NCBI GenBank assembly: GCA_030638185.1
Contig: DAOWFD010000374.1
Span: forward strand, 1-14,181
DNA from: Candidatus Aegiribacteria sp.
Lineage (GTDB): Bacteria; Fermentibacterota; Fermentibacteria; Fermentibacterales; JCC-6
DNA: 14,181 nucleotides
Direction: 5' to 3'
Shown piece by piece: positions 1-7,654 of this stretch. The position numbers and the translations under genes were made by a program. A model generated the notes under the pieces. That model did no database searches. It was given only the letters and a program-made list of their open reading frames with translations, and was not told the origin of the DNA. Position 1 is the stretch's first letter. The number at the start of each line of letters is the position of its first letter.

Positions 1-224
1 ATAATAACTGGAAGGCCGTACTGCGAAACCAATTCGCTCGCGAGGTCACCAACCAGAGCGAATCGTTCTCCGGTTTCAAAATCTTCAAAAACCACTGTCT
101 CAGAACGTGTACCTACAGCCATGACCTGAGTCGAGCCGGTATACTGAAGATATTCGTCCTGAATACGCTGCGTTGTACCGCACGCAGCGATAAGAAAAAT
201 GACTAACGCAAAGTAATACTTCAT
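1..224 (-). CDS. Partial lipoprotein, function unknown (C-terminus beyond window)
   Basis: This open frame starts with ATG at 224 and stays open to the left edge, giving about 74 residues. The N-terminus is MKYYFALVIFLIAACGTT: a basic start, a hydrophobic stretch and a lipobox (I-A-A-C, Cys15). It is therefore most likely a lipid-anchored envelope protein cleaved by signal peptidase II. The mature part seen so far contains a run of beta-prone residues (VFEDFETGERFALVGDL) and then a predicted helix. I do not recognise a family. A GGGAG ribosome site lies 6-7 nt before the ATG and overlaps the end of the upstream gene, whose stop (235-237) is only 10 nt away. It is therefore co-transcribed with the two M16 proteins and may be part of the same envelope system. 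It was not in the supplied gene calls because it is cut by the window edge. Confidence 0.7.
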   Translation of the reverse strand, partial: MKYYFALVIFLIAACGTTQRIQDEYLQYTGSTQVMAVGTRSETVVFEDFETGERFALVGDLASELVSQYGLPVI

Positions 225-234
225 AGCAATCTCC

Positions 235-1539
235 CTATTTAAGTGGCCAGGGCTGAAGCTGCTCAATAGAAACAACCGTTGTGTCAGCTATAACTCCCCA
301 GCCTCCGTATCCTATCCATCTATTCAGTACTGCACTCAGATCTGCGGATGACAGTTCCGAAATATTATCGAATACTGTGTAGGCGTTTCTCCAGTCTCCT
401 GTGCAGATTTCAGAATTCCCCATCATCCAGCACTGATTATCCTTGCTTGCAGCTCTGAGGTTCTCAAGTGTCCTGCCCTTCTCTATCGTTCCCCTGACGA
501 TGTCTTCATCAACGGGATTCTCGATCAATTCTGCAAGTACTTCTGCCATGAGTGAGCAGGCCATCACAGGCTGCGGAGAGCTGACGTACATGTAGCCCCA
601 GTTTTCCCTATATCTGGTTGCACCGGAATGGGTTGAATATGTAAGAGCATAGTCGGTTCTAAGTACCTGCCAGAGGAGATCGTAAACAACTGTCATAGCG
701 GCACGGAAAGGCAGGAGATCCTCATGGCCCTGGGGCGGAGCGTTGAATTTAACAACTGCATAGGCTGTGGGGACTTCTCTATGCTGTACAACAATCGTAT
801 CACTGTTGATCGTAAAGGGTTCAACCTGCTGGAATTCCTGTCCGCCTTCCGGGATATCTCCGAAGGCCTGCTCCAGTATACTCCGCAGCTCTTCAGGTTT
901 CGTTGGTCCAGCGTGCGTTATCAGCAGATTCCCTGAACGTATTCTCTCGTTAAGCATATTAGATACATCTTCTATGGTGAATCTGGAAACAGTCTCAACC
1001 GTACCATCGGGAAGCCGCCTGTATGTGTGTCCGGGCATAAATGCATCGTTGGCCACAAACCATATCCAGCCGTCTGGATCGTTGTACTTCTCCTGCAGGT
1101 CCTGAATTGTACTTGTGCGCACCTGTTCAAATGCATTCTCCTCAAGCTCCGGGTACAGCAGAGAGTTTCCGAAGGCGGAAAGGAGGATCGGAAGATCCTC
1201 TCTAATACATCTAAGGTGGTACCTGCTGTAATCGTAGTTGAAACTGCTGGTCCATTCAGCCTGTGTTCTGTCCATCAGTTCGCGCCATTCTGGTCCGGGA
1301 AAATCCTCTGAACCCATCATGGCGCACTCAAGGGAAAACCTCTCAAGACCCTGAGTTTCTTCCGTCAAAGCGCTGGAACCGCCGATTATGAAAAAAGAAA
1401 CACCTTCTATTTCGTTATTGTCAATAGATCTGGTGATGACAGGGATGCCGTTGGACAGAGTGAACTCCTCTACATCCTCGGGAACCGACGCATACAACGA
1501 ACCAAGCAGAACAGCAACCGTGAGACAGATAATCTTCAT
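235..1539 (-). CDS. Secreted M16-family protein lacking the zinc motif (inactive subunit)
   Basis: The product is 434 residues, with a signal peptide (MKIICLTVAVLLGSLYA, probable SPase I cut after Ala17) and then the insulinase-type fold: a strand pattern like VEEFTLSNGIPVITR, and a mid-protein NLLITHAGP strand as at the start of the M16 C-terminal half. Where M16 peptidases carry HxxEH, this protein reads GLERFSLEC (64-72), so both zinc histidines are missing. In known M16B pairs (mitochondrial processing peptidase alpha/beta and bacterial two-subunit relatives) one subunit keeps HxxEH while the other helps bind substrate; I infer the second role here. The ATG is preceded by a strong GGAGAGGAG (1548-1556) and overlaps the stop of the upstream active homologue by one base (TAATG), which points to translational coupling and roughly equal amounts. 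Alternative: an independent inactive homologue. Confidence 0.85.
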   Translation of the reverse strand: MKIICLTVAVLLGSLYASVPEDVEEFTLSNGIPVITRSIDNNEIEGVSFFIIGGSSALTEETQGLERFSLECAMMGSEDFPGPEWRELMDRTQAEWTSSFNYDYSRYHLRCIREDLPILLSAFGNSLLYPELEENAFEQVRTSTIQDLQEKYNDPDGWIWFVANDAFMPGHTYRRLPDGTVETVSRFTIEDVSNMLNERIRSGNLLITHAGPTKPEELRSILEQAFGDIPEGGQEFQQVEPFTINSDTIVVQHREVPTAYAVVKFNAPPQGHEDLLPFRAAMTVVYDLLWQVLRTDYALTYSTHSGATRYRENWGYMYVSSPQPVMACSLMAEVLAELIENPVDEDIVRGTIEKGRTLENLRAASKDNQCWMMGNSEICTGDWRNAYTVFDNISELSSADLSAVLNRWIGYGGWGVIADTTVVSIEQLQPWPLK

Positions 1540-2852
1540 TACCGGTTCTCCTCTCCGTCAAGAGGCATCAGTACAAACGCGGCACGTGGTTTATTCACTA
1601 TCCAGGTTTCAAGAAATTCGCTTATGTCTTCCGGTTCTACAGCATTAAGACTGTCCTGGTAAGTGGCGTAGTAATCCAGGCTGCCCGCAACTACCCACCA
1701 GAAAGGCATGGATTCGACAGCTATATCTCTGGAAGTCTCCTCCGCCAGAATCCTGTGACGGAAAAGTTCCTCTTTCGCCAGCAAGATACCCTCTTCATCG
1801 TAATAATCGGGGGACTGAAGCTGTTGGATTTCCTCAAGAAGAAGGTCCAGTGCCTCTTCAGCCTTGTCCGGTGGCACCATTCCGGCAAAGGTTATCGAAG
1901 GTGAAAAGCGTTGCGTGAAGTACGAACCGTATACATTGATGAAGGGTCCGTTGGTAACCAGGTCGGTGTAGAATTCCCTGCTCATGAGGGAAAGGTATGA
2001 ACCCCATATGTCTGCAGGATAACTGTCTCCGGGGTCTGTGGATATCGATGGACCTTCGTATACCACAGAAACGTATCCTGCACCTGAGGGGCTGTCTACA
2101 AAGACTGTAGTGTCCCTCTCAATTCTGATAAGCCTCGGGAGACTGTCGTAATTGCTCCTGCCCCCGTACTCCCAGTCCCGGAACTGCTCTTCGGACAGTC
2201 TGAAAGCCTCTTCATAATCGACATCCCCGGTAATTATCAAAGCTGAATTGTCAGGAGTGTAATACAGCTCCTGAAAAGCGTGCATAGCGGGGGGAGCCGC
2301 AGCCCGGATAACTTCCGGAACTCCGATGGGGCTTTTTCTCCACGGGGCGTCGGCGTAGATAACTTTTTCCCTCGCAAGTGTTAGGTTGTAAAAGGGATGT
2401 GCAAGTCCTCTGTCGTGCTCATTCATTATGACTTCACGTTCCCTCTCCATCTCTTCCATATCGAAAAGAGGTGAGGTTATGGCGTCATACATGAACTCAA
2501 GCCCCTCCTGGAAATTCTCACTTCCCAGTGTAATGAAATACTGTACCTTCTCGGTAGCAGTGGTTCCGTTTCGGATAATTCCAAGTTCTCCCATTCTGAG
2601 ATTGTAGGCGGTCTGATCCGGCAGAGCTTCGTTCCCCTTGAAGAACATATGCTCGTAAAAATGCGCCAGCCCGTTTGTTTCGGGTGTCTCGCATGTTGCT
2701 CCCGTCTTAACAGCAATACAGATCGTTACTACAGGAGATGTGTCATCAGGGCTGACAATAACAGTTAAACCATTCCCCAGCAGCCTGGTCTCAAAGTCGG
2801 CCGCAGAAACAGCCAGAACAAGCGGAATAAACAGAAAAATCAAGGCTTTCAT
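1539..2852 (-). CDS. Secreted M16 zinc metalloprotease (active subunit)
   Basis: The product is 437 residues. The signal peptide MKALIFLFIPLVLAVSA ends in a V-S-A site near residue 17, so the enzyme should act in the periplasm or outside the cell. The inverted zinc motif is intact: H64-F-Y-E67-H68 within GLAHFYEHMFFKG. The third ligand lies 77 residues on as E145 in REVIMNEHDRG, the spacing expected of M16/pitrilysin peptidases. The second half keeps the usual M16 C-domain features, including a strand-rich SALIITGDVD segment. Length fits a single-unit M16B/C protein that needs a partner, and the next gene encodes a matching inactive homologue. Start: ATG at 2852 with GGAGGG (2861-2866) at 8-nt spacing. 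It is the first gene of the operon and reads away from the divergent amidohydrolase gene. Substrate unknown; peptide processing in the envelope is an inference. Confidence 0.92.
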   Translation of the reverse strand: MKALIFLFIPLVLAVSAADFETRLLGNGLTVIVSPDDTSPVVTICIAVKTGATCETPETNGLAHFYEHMFFKGNEALPDQTAYNLRMGELGIIRNGTTATEKVQYFITLGSENFQEGLEFMYDAITSPLFDMEEMEREREVIMNEHDRGLAHPFYNLTLAREKVIYADAPWRKSPIGVPEVIRAAAPPAMHAFQELYYTPDNSALIITGDVDYEEAFRLSEEQFRDWEYGGRSNYDSLPRLIRIERDTTVFVDSPSGAGYVSVVYEGPSISTDPGDSYPADIWGSYLSLMSREFYTDLVTNGPFINVYGSYFTQRFSPSITFAGMVPPDKAEEALDLLLEEIQQLQSPDYYDEEGILLAKEELFRHRILAEETSRDIAVESMPFWWVVAGSLDYYATYQDSLNAVEPEDISEFLETWIVNKPRAAFVLMPLDGEENR

Positions 2853-2982
2853 ACAAAGTTCCCTCCGGCTATACTCGTATGGGTACTGTTGATGTTATCG
2901 ATTAATCAAGTGAATCTAATAATATTTTCTGAAAGTGTCCCATTAGAACCGTCCTATTCCGGGGTGGAGCTTTTCAAGCACC
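2853..2982. promoter_or_regulatory. Divergent control region between M16 operon and amidohydrolase-priA
   Basis: These 130 bp hold no gene and must contain start signals for both directions. The core at about 2900-2930 is AT-rich, with a TAATAATATT run usable as a -10 region on either strand. An inverted repeat TTGAT (2889-2893) / ATCAA (2905-2909) and the small palindrome GATTAATC (2900-2907) lie inside it. I could not find a -35/-10 pair with good spacing on either strand, so exact promoters are not called. A GGGGTGGAG purine run (2961-2969) precedes the plus-strand ATG by 13 nt, which is long for a ribosome site. Confidence 0.45.
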
Positions 2983-4305
2983 ATGATAAAGGTGCATAAT
3001 ACGGATATGGAAAAAGTACTGGATGTAGCTGGAATCATTGATAACGGTAAGTTCTTTCCCGGCGGGTTTTCCATCGAACTGGAAAACGGTTTGATAAGAT
3101 CCGTCGCCAGACGAAATGCCACCGGTAGATGGAAAAACTGTATCGCGATGCCCGGTCTGATACAGACACATATTCATCTGGGACAGACACTTTTCCGCGG
3201 AATGGCCGAAGGAAGAACACTTCTCCCCTGGCTTGAAAACAGGATATGGCCCTTCGAGGCGTCACATACGCCCGATACACTTGCCGTATCGGTGACCCGG
3301 TCTTTAAGGGAATTATTCTCGTCAGGTTGTACAGGGCTGCTTGACATGGGAGTTCTCAGAAATTCGGGAGTTACAGTAGATATTCTCGGGAGATCTGGCA
3401 CAAGGGCGGTCACCGGGAATTCTCTAATGGATGTGGGACCTGACTGGATAACGGAGGAACTCTCCTGGTTGAAGGAGGAAAGCGAAAGGGTAATGAATTC
3501 CTGCGGCGGTCTTGTGACTTACGCGTACACACCCAGATTCGCCCTTTCATGCTCAGACAGTGTCTGGGAATGGCTGGCTGAGCTTCCTCCAGGTATCAAG
3601 AGAACGACACATGCCTCCGAATCTCAGGATGAACTTAAGCATCCGGCCATAAGAGAGAGCGGCGGCAATATATATTTCCTGGATAAGAGGGGTTTCACCG
3701 GCCCGGATACATTGCTTGCCCACTGCATATATCTGCAGGAGGGAGAAATGAAAATACTACAGAAATCCGGAACTACTGCAGTACATTGTCCCTGGACCAA
3801 TCTCAGGCTCGGGAGCGGTATCGCGGATATTCCTGCGATGCGTAACTCAAAGGTCAGAGTAACCGTTGCAAGTGATGGAGCACCATGTAATAACCGGCTC
3901 GATCTGGCAGGCGATCTGCGTCTGGCAATGGGGCTTGCGTCGATTAAGAAATCACCTGCAGCCACATGCACAGAGTTCTGGTTCAACAGTGCCACACGAT
4001 CGGCTGCCCTTGCATTGGGATGGAAGAATACGGGAAGACTTTCCGAGAATTTTGCCGCGGATATTACTCTCATCGAACCCTCCGATGAGGAGTGGGAAGA
4101 ACCTGCGCTCTCAGAAGATCCGGTAAGGTATATACTTGAGCTGATATGGCCGGAAAGAATCGTGTTAACCATGGTGGCAGGCAGAACGGTATTTCGAAAT
4201 GGTGAATTCCCAACTTTGCCTTCGCTTCCCATGAAGGTCAGTGAAGCAAGGCAGCTGGTTCTTGAAAGATCCTGCGGAATCCCGGGAAATCCCCTTTCCA
4301 AGTGA
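2983..4305 (+). CDS. Amidohydrolase, purine/5'-deoxyadenosine deaminase-like (TRZ/ATZ group)
   Basis: The product is 440 residues, a metal-dependent hydrolase of the amidohydrolase superfamily (subtype III, guanine/deoxyadenosine/SAH deaminase and chlorohydrolase group). Visible ligands are HIH (H63, H65) in QTHIHLGQTLFRG, H210 and the E213 of THASE, H247 in LLAHCIYL, and D298 in ASDGAPCNNRLD. The HCPWTNLRLGSGI segment is also typical of these deaminases. It probably deaminates an aminated ring such as adenine- or guanine-based nucleosides in the cytosol; exact substrate cannot be read from sequence. Start: ATG 2983 has a purine run 13 nt upstream, while ATG 3007 (AAGGTG 12 nt upstream) would remove eight residues and is a fair alternative. 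The stop overlaps the next gene by 4 nt (GTGA), so it is an operon with priA. No reading-frame damage seen. Confidence 0.88.
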   Translation: MIKVHNTDMEKVLDVAGIIDNGKFFPGGFSIELENGLIRSVARRNATGRWKNCIAMPGLIQTHIHLGQTLFRGMAEGRTLLPWLENRIWPFEASHTPDTLAVSVTRSLRELFSSGCTGLLDMGVLRNSGVTVDILGRSGTRAVTGNSLMDVGPDWITEELSWLKEESERVMNSCGGLVTYAYTPRFALSCSDSVWEWLAELPPGIKRTTHASESQDELKHPAIRESGGNIYFLDKRGFTGPDTLLAHCIYLQEGEMKILQKSGTTAVHCPWTNLRLGSGIADIPAMRNSKVRVTVASDGAPCNNRLDLAGDLRLAMGLASIKKSPAATCTEFWFNSATRSAALALGWKNTGRLSENFAADITLIEPSDEEWEEPALSEDPVRYILELIWPERIVLTMVAGRTVFRNGEFPTLPSLPMKVSEARQLVLERSCGIPGNPLSK

Positions 4306-6710
4306 CAACTGAGAAGAACATCAAACTGATTGAAGTCGTCCTCAACAGGCCGCTCTGGCAGTCCTTCACATACTCAATACCGTCAAGGTTAGCGGGTGGT
4401 AACCTCGTTGGATGCAGAGTAGCGGTACCGCTCGGAACAGACAGGCTAATCGGTTATGTATGGGGATTCACTACCACTGAGCAGGGGAACAGGCTGGAAG
4501 TAAAAGATATTCTGGACAGACTTGATTCCAATCCTCTTCTTCCCCAGACTATCCTGGAGCTTGTGAGGTGGGTGGCTGATTACTACCAGGCGCCTCCTGG
4601 AATGATGATGGCGGCCGCTCATCCTCCTGGAATCTCAGGTAAAGCGGAAAGGGTGGTAACCCTGACCGGTAAGATTGATCCTGAACATCCATTCAGCAGC
4701 CTTCTTCCAGCCCGCAGGAATGTCTCCGTAAAACTATTCAGAGACAGTATGAACAGTGATTATCCCCTGGAGAAGGAATTGTCTGTACTTGAGAGAAGGG
4801 GAGTTCTCAGGACGACATGGAAGTCTGTTTCTGGTCCTGAACCGGTCAGGGAAAGAATAGTTGAAGCTACTATTGAGGATTCAAAGCTTATCAGGAGAGC
4901 TGATGCTATAAAACGTACAGCTCCCCGTCAGGCTGAAATTCTCCTGTACCTGGCGACCTGCGAAGGGCCGGTTACCCGCAGGCAATTGATGAAAACAACA
5001 GGTGCTACGGCATCGTCCCTTGAAGGCCTCAGAAAAAAAGGACTTGTGAAGGAATCCTATCGTAGAAGGTACAGGGAATCTCTGGTAAGAATGGATATTG
5101 AGAAGGAAAAGGATATTCCTGTGCTTTCCGAAGCTCAGGACTACGCCCTGAAAGCAGTTACTGAAAGTCTGGATCGTAACAGGGTGTTCCTCATTCACGG
5201 TGTTACAGGAAGCGGCAAGACAGAAGTTTATCTCCGGGCAATATCCGAAGTTATTTCGAGGGACCGAACGGCCCTCGTTCTAGTTCCCGAAATTTCCCTT
5301 ACACCTCTGACAGTTTCCCGTTTCAGCAGAAGATTTCCGGGGCTGGTGACCGTACTCCACAGCGGGATGACCGGCGGCGAACGGCTTGACAGCTGGAACC
5401 TGGCAAAACTCGGAGAACGAAGAATTGTAATAGGTCCCAGAAGCGCTGTCTTCGCACCACTTCCTGACCTGGGAATAATCGTTGTGGACGAAGAACATGA
5501 CAGCAGTTACAAGCAGAACGAACTGCCGAGATACAATTCAAGGGATGTAGCGGTCGTAAGAGGAACGATGGAAGGAATCCCGGTTATTCTGGGTTCCGCA
5601 AGCCCTTCTATGGAATCGTACGGAAACGCGGTCAAAGGGCGATATCAACTTCTTGAACTTGAAAACAGGATAGACGGTATTCCGATGCCTTCGACTGTCC
5701 TGGTTGATGAGGGAAGTATGGATCACCCTCTACTTTCGGATGAACTGCTCAAAGGTATCGGGCGCAGAACCACAAGAGGAGAACAAAGCATCATCCTTAT
5801 AAACCGCAGAGGTTTCTCTCCCACTCAGATGTGCAGAAACTGCGGACACCGGGAGGAATGCCCCAACTGCGGAGTAACACTGACCTACCACAGAAAGGGG
5901 CAGGTTCTGAGGTGCCACTACTGTAATCACTGGAAAGCAGCAATGATCAGATGCCCTGAATGCGGCTTCGACGAGTTCGCTCATATGGGACCCGGCATAC
6001 AAAAAGTCGAGGATTACCTGAGAAAACTGCTGCCTGAAACCAGAGTGATCAGAATGGATGCCGACACGACCAGGGGCAAGGATGCGCACTGGGATATACT
6101 GAGCAGGTTCGCAAAGGGCGAGGGAGATGTACTTCTGGGTACGCAGATGGTTGCCAAGGGGCATGATTTTCCCGGTGTAACGCTTGTTGGGATTATTTCC
6201 GCTGATATGGGCCTGGCTTTCCCCGATTTCAGGGCGGCCGAAAGGACTTTTCAGCTGATTCTCCAGGTTGCAGGCAGAGCGGGCAGGGGAAAGATCCCGG
6301 GGGAAGTTATCATTCAGACCCATGATCCAGATAATCCTGTGATAAGAGCAGGGGCGTATCATGATTTCGCTGATTTCTGGAAGAGAGAAAGCAGAATTAG
6401 GAAAATATTCGGGTATCCTCCTTACGGTTATCTTGTGAGATTCGTCTGGAGCGGGCTTGACAAAGGCAGGGTTCAGAAAGCGGCAAATGGCTCTGTGAAA
6501 GATATCGACGAAGGCAATACCTACATATCAGACGTCCTTGAGGCGGCATTCCCGCGGATCAACCGAAGATGGAGATGGAGCGCTATAGCGAAATCACCTT
6601 CAAGGAAGACTCTTGCCCGGGTTTCTCGTGAAGTGAGAAAGCAGTTCGATACTATTCCCCATAAGGGCGTCCGCCTTGAAATCGACGTTGACCCATACCA
6701 CCTCCTTTAG
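4302..6710 (+). CDS. priA: Primosomal protein N' (replication restart helicase)
   Basis: The product is 802 residues, a little longer than E. coli PriA (732). Order of parts: N-terminal 3'-DNA-binding domain (IEVVLNRPLWQSFTYSIP onward), winged-helix region, SF2 helicase lobe 1 with Walker A GVTGSGKT (300-307) and DEEH box (396-399), a zinc module with eight cysteines (511, 514, 520, 523, 538, 541, 551, 554), lobe 2 with LLGTQMVAKGHDF and QVAGRAGRG, and the C-terminal domain ending in DVDPYHLL. All functional motifs are intact. PriA recognises stalled forks and loads the replicative helicase in the cytosol. Start is GTG at 4302, overlapping the amidohydrolase stop by 4 nt; no strong ribosome site precedes it, so coupling to upstream translation is likely. 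The pairing with an amidohydrolase does not suggest a joint function. Confidence 0.97.
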   Translation: MTTEKNIKLIEVVLNRPLWQSFTYSIPSRLAGGNLVGCRVAVPLGTDRLIGYVWGFTTTEQGNRLEVKDILDRLDSNPLLPQTILELVRWVADYYQAPPGMMMAAAHPPGISGKAERVVTLTGKIDPEHPFSSLLPARRNVSVKLFRDSMNSDYPLEKELSVLERRGVLRTTWKSVSGPEPVRERIVEATIEDSKLIRRADAIKRTAPRQAEILLYLATCEGPVTRRQLMKTTGATASSLEGLRKKGLVKESYRRRYRESLVRMDIEKEKDIPVLSEAQDYALKAVTESLDRNRVFLIHGVTGSGKTEVYLRAISEVISRDRTALVLVPEISLTPLTVSRFSRRFPGLVTVLHSGMTGGERLDSWNLAKLGERRIVIGPRSAVFAPLPDLGIIVVDEEHDSSYKQNELPRYNSRDVAVVRGTMEGIPVILGSASPSMESYGNAVKGRYQLLELENRIDGIPMPSTVLVDEGSMDHPLLSDELLKGIGRRTTRGEQSIILINRRGFSPTQMCRNCGHREECPNCGVTLTYHRKGQVLRCHYCNHWKAAMIRCPECGFDEFAHMGPGIQKVEDYLRKLLPETRVIRMDADTTRGKDAHWDILSRFAKGEGDVLLGTQMVAKGHDFPGVTLVGIISADMGLAFPDFRAAERTFQLILQVAGRAGRGKIPGEVIIQTHDPDNPVIRAGAYHDFADFWKRESRIRKIFGYPPYGYLVRFVWSGLDKGRVQKAANGSVKDIDEGNTYISDVLEAAFPRINRRWRWSAIAKSPSRKTLARVSREVRKQFDTIPHKGVRLEIDVDPYHLL

Positions 6711-6756
6711 CCCGGATTCACGCAGTTCTTATTGAACATAGGCTTCCCTGGAATCA

Positions 6757-6785
6757 TTGACAGATTCTTTACATGAAACCATATT
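6757..6785 (+). promoter_or_regulatory. Promoter of the toxin-antitoxin pair
   Basis: A perfect -35 TTGACA (6757-6762) is followed by a 17-nt spacer and CATATT (6780-6785) as -10, about 26 nt before the antitoxin ATG. The -35 is bracketed by GAATC (6751-6755) and GATTC (6763-6767), a 5-bp inverted repeat. Transcription would start near 6792, leaving a short leader carrying the ribosome site. Confidence 0.6.
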
Positions 6786-6789
6786 GGTT
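6777..6789. promoter_or_regulatory. Probable antitoxin operator palindrome over the -10
   Basis: AACCA-TAT-TGGTT is a perfect inverted repeat with 5-bp arms and a 3-nt centre. It covers the -10 element of the promoter in front of the antitoxin. Ribbon-helix-helix antitoxins bind such short palindromes and repress their own operon, so this is the natural autoregulation site; binding is inferred. Confidence 0.5.
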
Positions 6790-6797
6790 CCATACTG

Positions 6798-6805
6798 AAA
6801 GGAGG
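6798..6805 (+). promoter_or_regulatory. Strong ribosome site that fixes the antitoxin start
   Basis: AAAGGAGG stands 6 nt before ATG 6812. It favours 6812 over the in-frame ATG at 6773, which would lie upstream of the predicted transcription start. Confidence 0.8.
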
Positions 6806-6811
6806 ATTATC

Positions 6812-7054
6812 ATGGCAACAATTACAGTGAAGAATATCCCGGACACCTTGTATGAAACACTCAAACATCGAGCAGCAGAACACTACCGCAGTATCAACAG
6901 TGAAATCATTTTTCTTATCAAGCAGGCCACCACCTGTACAGCAGTTGACCCCAGTGAACATTTGCTGGCAGCAAGAACGCTCCGCGAGAAGACAGCAGAA
7001 TACATTATCAGTCACAAGGAACTCTCAAAGGTGAAAATTGAGGGAAGACCATGA
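6812..7054 (+). CDS. FitA/VapB-type ribbon-helix-helix antitoxin
   Basis: The product is 80 residues, starting MATITVKNIPDTLYETLKHR. A beta strand (ATITVKNI) followed by two helices with a RSINSEIIFLIKQA segment is the Arc/MetJ-like DNA-binding fold of FitA and VapB antitoxins. The remaining part (about 40-80) is charged and should wrap the toxin. It neutralises the PIN toxin encoded next and with it represses the operon. The start at 6812 is chosen because of the AAAGGAGG site; a longer form from 6773 adds an unlikely MKPYWFHTERRII tail that lies over the promoter. The stop overlaps the toxin ATG by 4 nt (ATGA), the normal arrangement for this pair type. Confidence 0.88.
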   Translation: MATITVKNIPDTLYETLKHRAAEHYRSINSEIIFLIKQATTCTAVDPSEHLLAARTLREKTAEYIISHKELSKVKIEGRP

Positions 7055-7461
7055 TCGTTGTTGACACAAATGTCATCAGCTACTTCTATCTTTCTTCGGA
7101 ATTTTCTGATCTGACGGATCAATTGTTCCGGAAAACATCTTCCTGGGCAGCCCCGCTTCTTTGGAGAAGTGAATTAAGGAATGTGCTCTCTCTCTATGTC
7201 AGAAAAGAAATCCTTTCATTACCGGTTGCCATTCAAATCTTTGAAGCCGCAGAAAGCCTACTGAAGCACAACGAATATGAAATCAACTCCCTTCAGGTTC
7301 TTAAGCTGTCCGGGAACAGCGGTTGTTCCGCTTACGACTGTGAATTCGTCAATCTTGCACAAGACCTGAATGTACCCCTCGTTACAATGGATCGAAAAAT
7401 ACTCCACAGTTTCCCGGAAACAGCAGTATCAATCCAGGACTACATAGAACACACTGATTAA
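7051..7461 (+). CDS. VapC-type PIN-domain ribonuclease toxin
   Basis: The product is 136 residues, the usual size for a VapC/FitB toxin. The PIN acidic residues are all present: D5 in VVDTNV, E41 in WRSELRN, D96 in SAYDCEFVNLA and D114 in VTMDRKI. These coordinate Mg2+ for RNA cleavage, often of tRNA or rRNA in this family; the target here is unknown. It is translationally coupled to the antitoxin (ATGA overlap), so toxin is made with or after antitoxin. The frame is full length with no damaged catalytic position, so the toxin is predicted functional. No terminator follows; a 6-bp hairpin at 7505-7525 lacks a T-tract. Confidence 0.9.
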   Translation: MIVVDTNVISYFYLSSEFSDLTDQLFRKTSSWAAPLLWRSELRNVLSLYVRKEILSLPVAIQIFEAAESLLKHNEYEINSLQVLKLSGNSGCSAYDCEFVNLAQDLNVPLVTMDRKILHSFPETAVSIQDYIEHTD

Positions 7462-7504
7462 ATACTATATCTGATCTCGTCCAGTATGGTGATGATATCA
7501 TAGG

Positions 7505-7525
7505 CAGGCTTTCCGCAACAGCCTG
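7505..7525. repeat. Inverted repeat, 6-bp arms
   Basis: CAGGCT (7505-7510) and AGCCTG (7520-7525) are perfect complements with a 9-nt loop. The position, 43 nt after the toxin stop, would suit a terminator, but no T-run follows, so a factor-independent terminator is not supported. Confidence 0.45.
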
Positions 7526-7582
7526 GTCAGGAAATTCTATTCTGAGGTGGCCTGGATTGTCAAGACAGAAAAGGGGTTGTTT

Positions 7583-7600
7583 AAGGCGGATTTCTGCCTT
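7583..7600. repeat. Inverted repeat, 5-bp arms
   Basis: AAGGC (7583-7587) and GCCTT (7596-7600) enclose an 8-nt loop. It sits just before the larger hairpin at 7608-7654. Short enough to be chance; listed because of the clustering. Confidence 0.3.
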
Positions 7601-7607
7601 GTGTTCA

Positions 7608-7654
7608 CGGCTGCAACAGAGCGGAGGGCGTAGTCCGTAGCGGAGTGGCAGCCG
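7608..7654. repeat. Long hairpin with internal direct repeat
   Basis: CGGCTGC (7608-7614) pairs perfectly with GCAGCCG (7648-7654). The 33-nt interior holds a direct repeat AGCGGAG (7620-7626 and 7639-7645) and CGTAG twice (7629-7633 and 7636-7640). It is G-rich against the AT-rich surroundings, which suggests an inserted or dispersed small repeat (REP- or MITE-like). Whether it recurs in the genome cannot be seen from this window. Confidence 0.5.

Noticed and set aside
3624..4301. 225-residue frame on the minus strand inside the amidohydrolase gene
   Set aside because: It is a shadow of an intact, motif-complete amidohydrolase gene; the product has no recognisable motifs.
5730..6362. 210-residue minus-strand frame inside priA
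   Set aside because: It lies opposite the zinc module and helicase lobe of priA and shows no family features or ribosome site.
6773..6811. Longer antitoxin start at ATG 6773
   Set aside because: It overlaps the predicted promoter, has no ribosome site, and the extra residues do not fit the ribbon-helix-helix N-terminus.
7505..7525. Intrinsic terminator after the toxin gene
   Set aside because: The 6-bp stem has no following T-tract on the plus strand.
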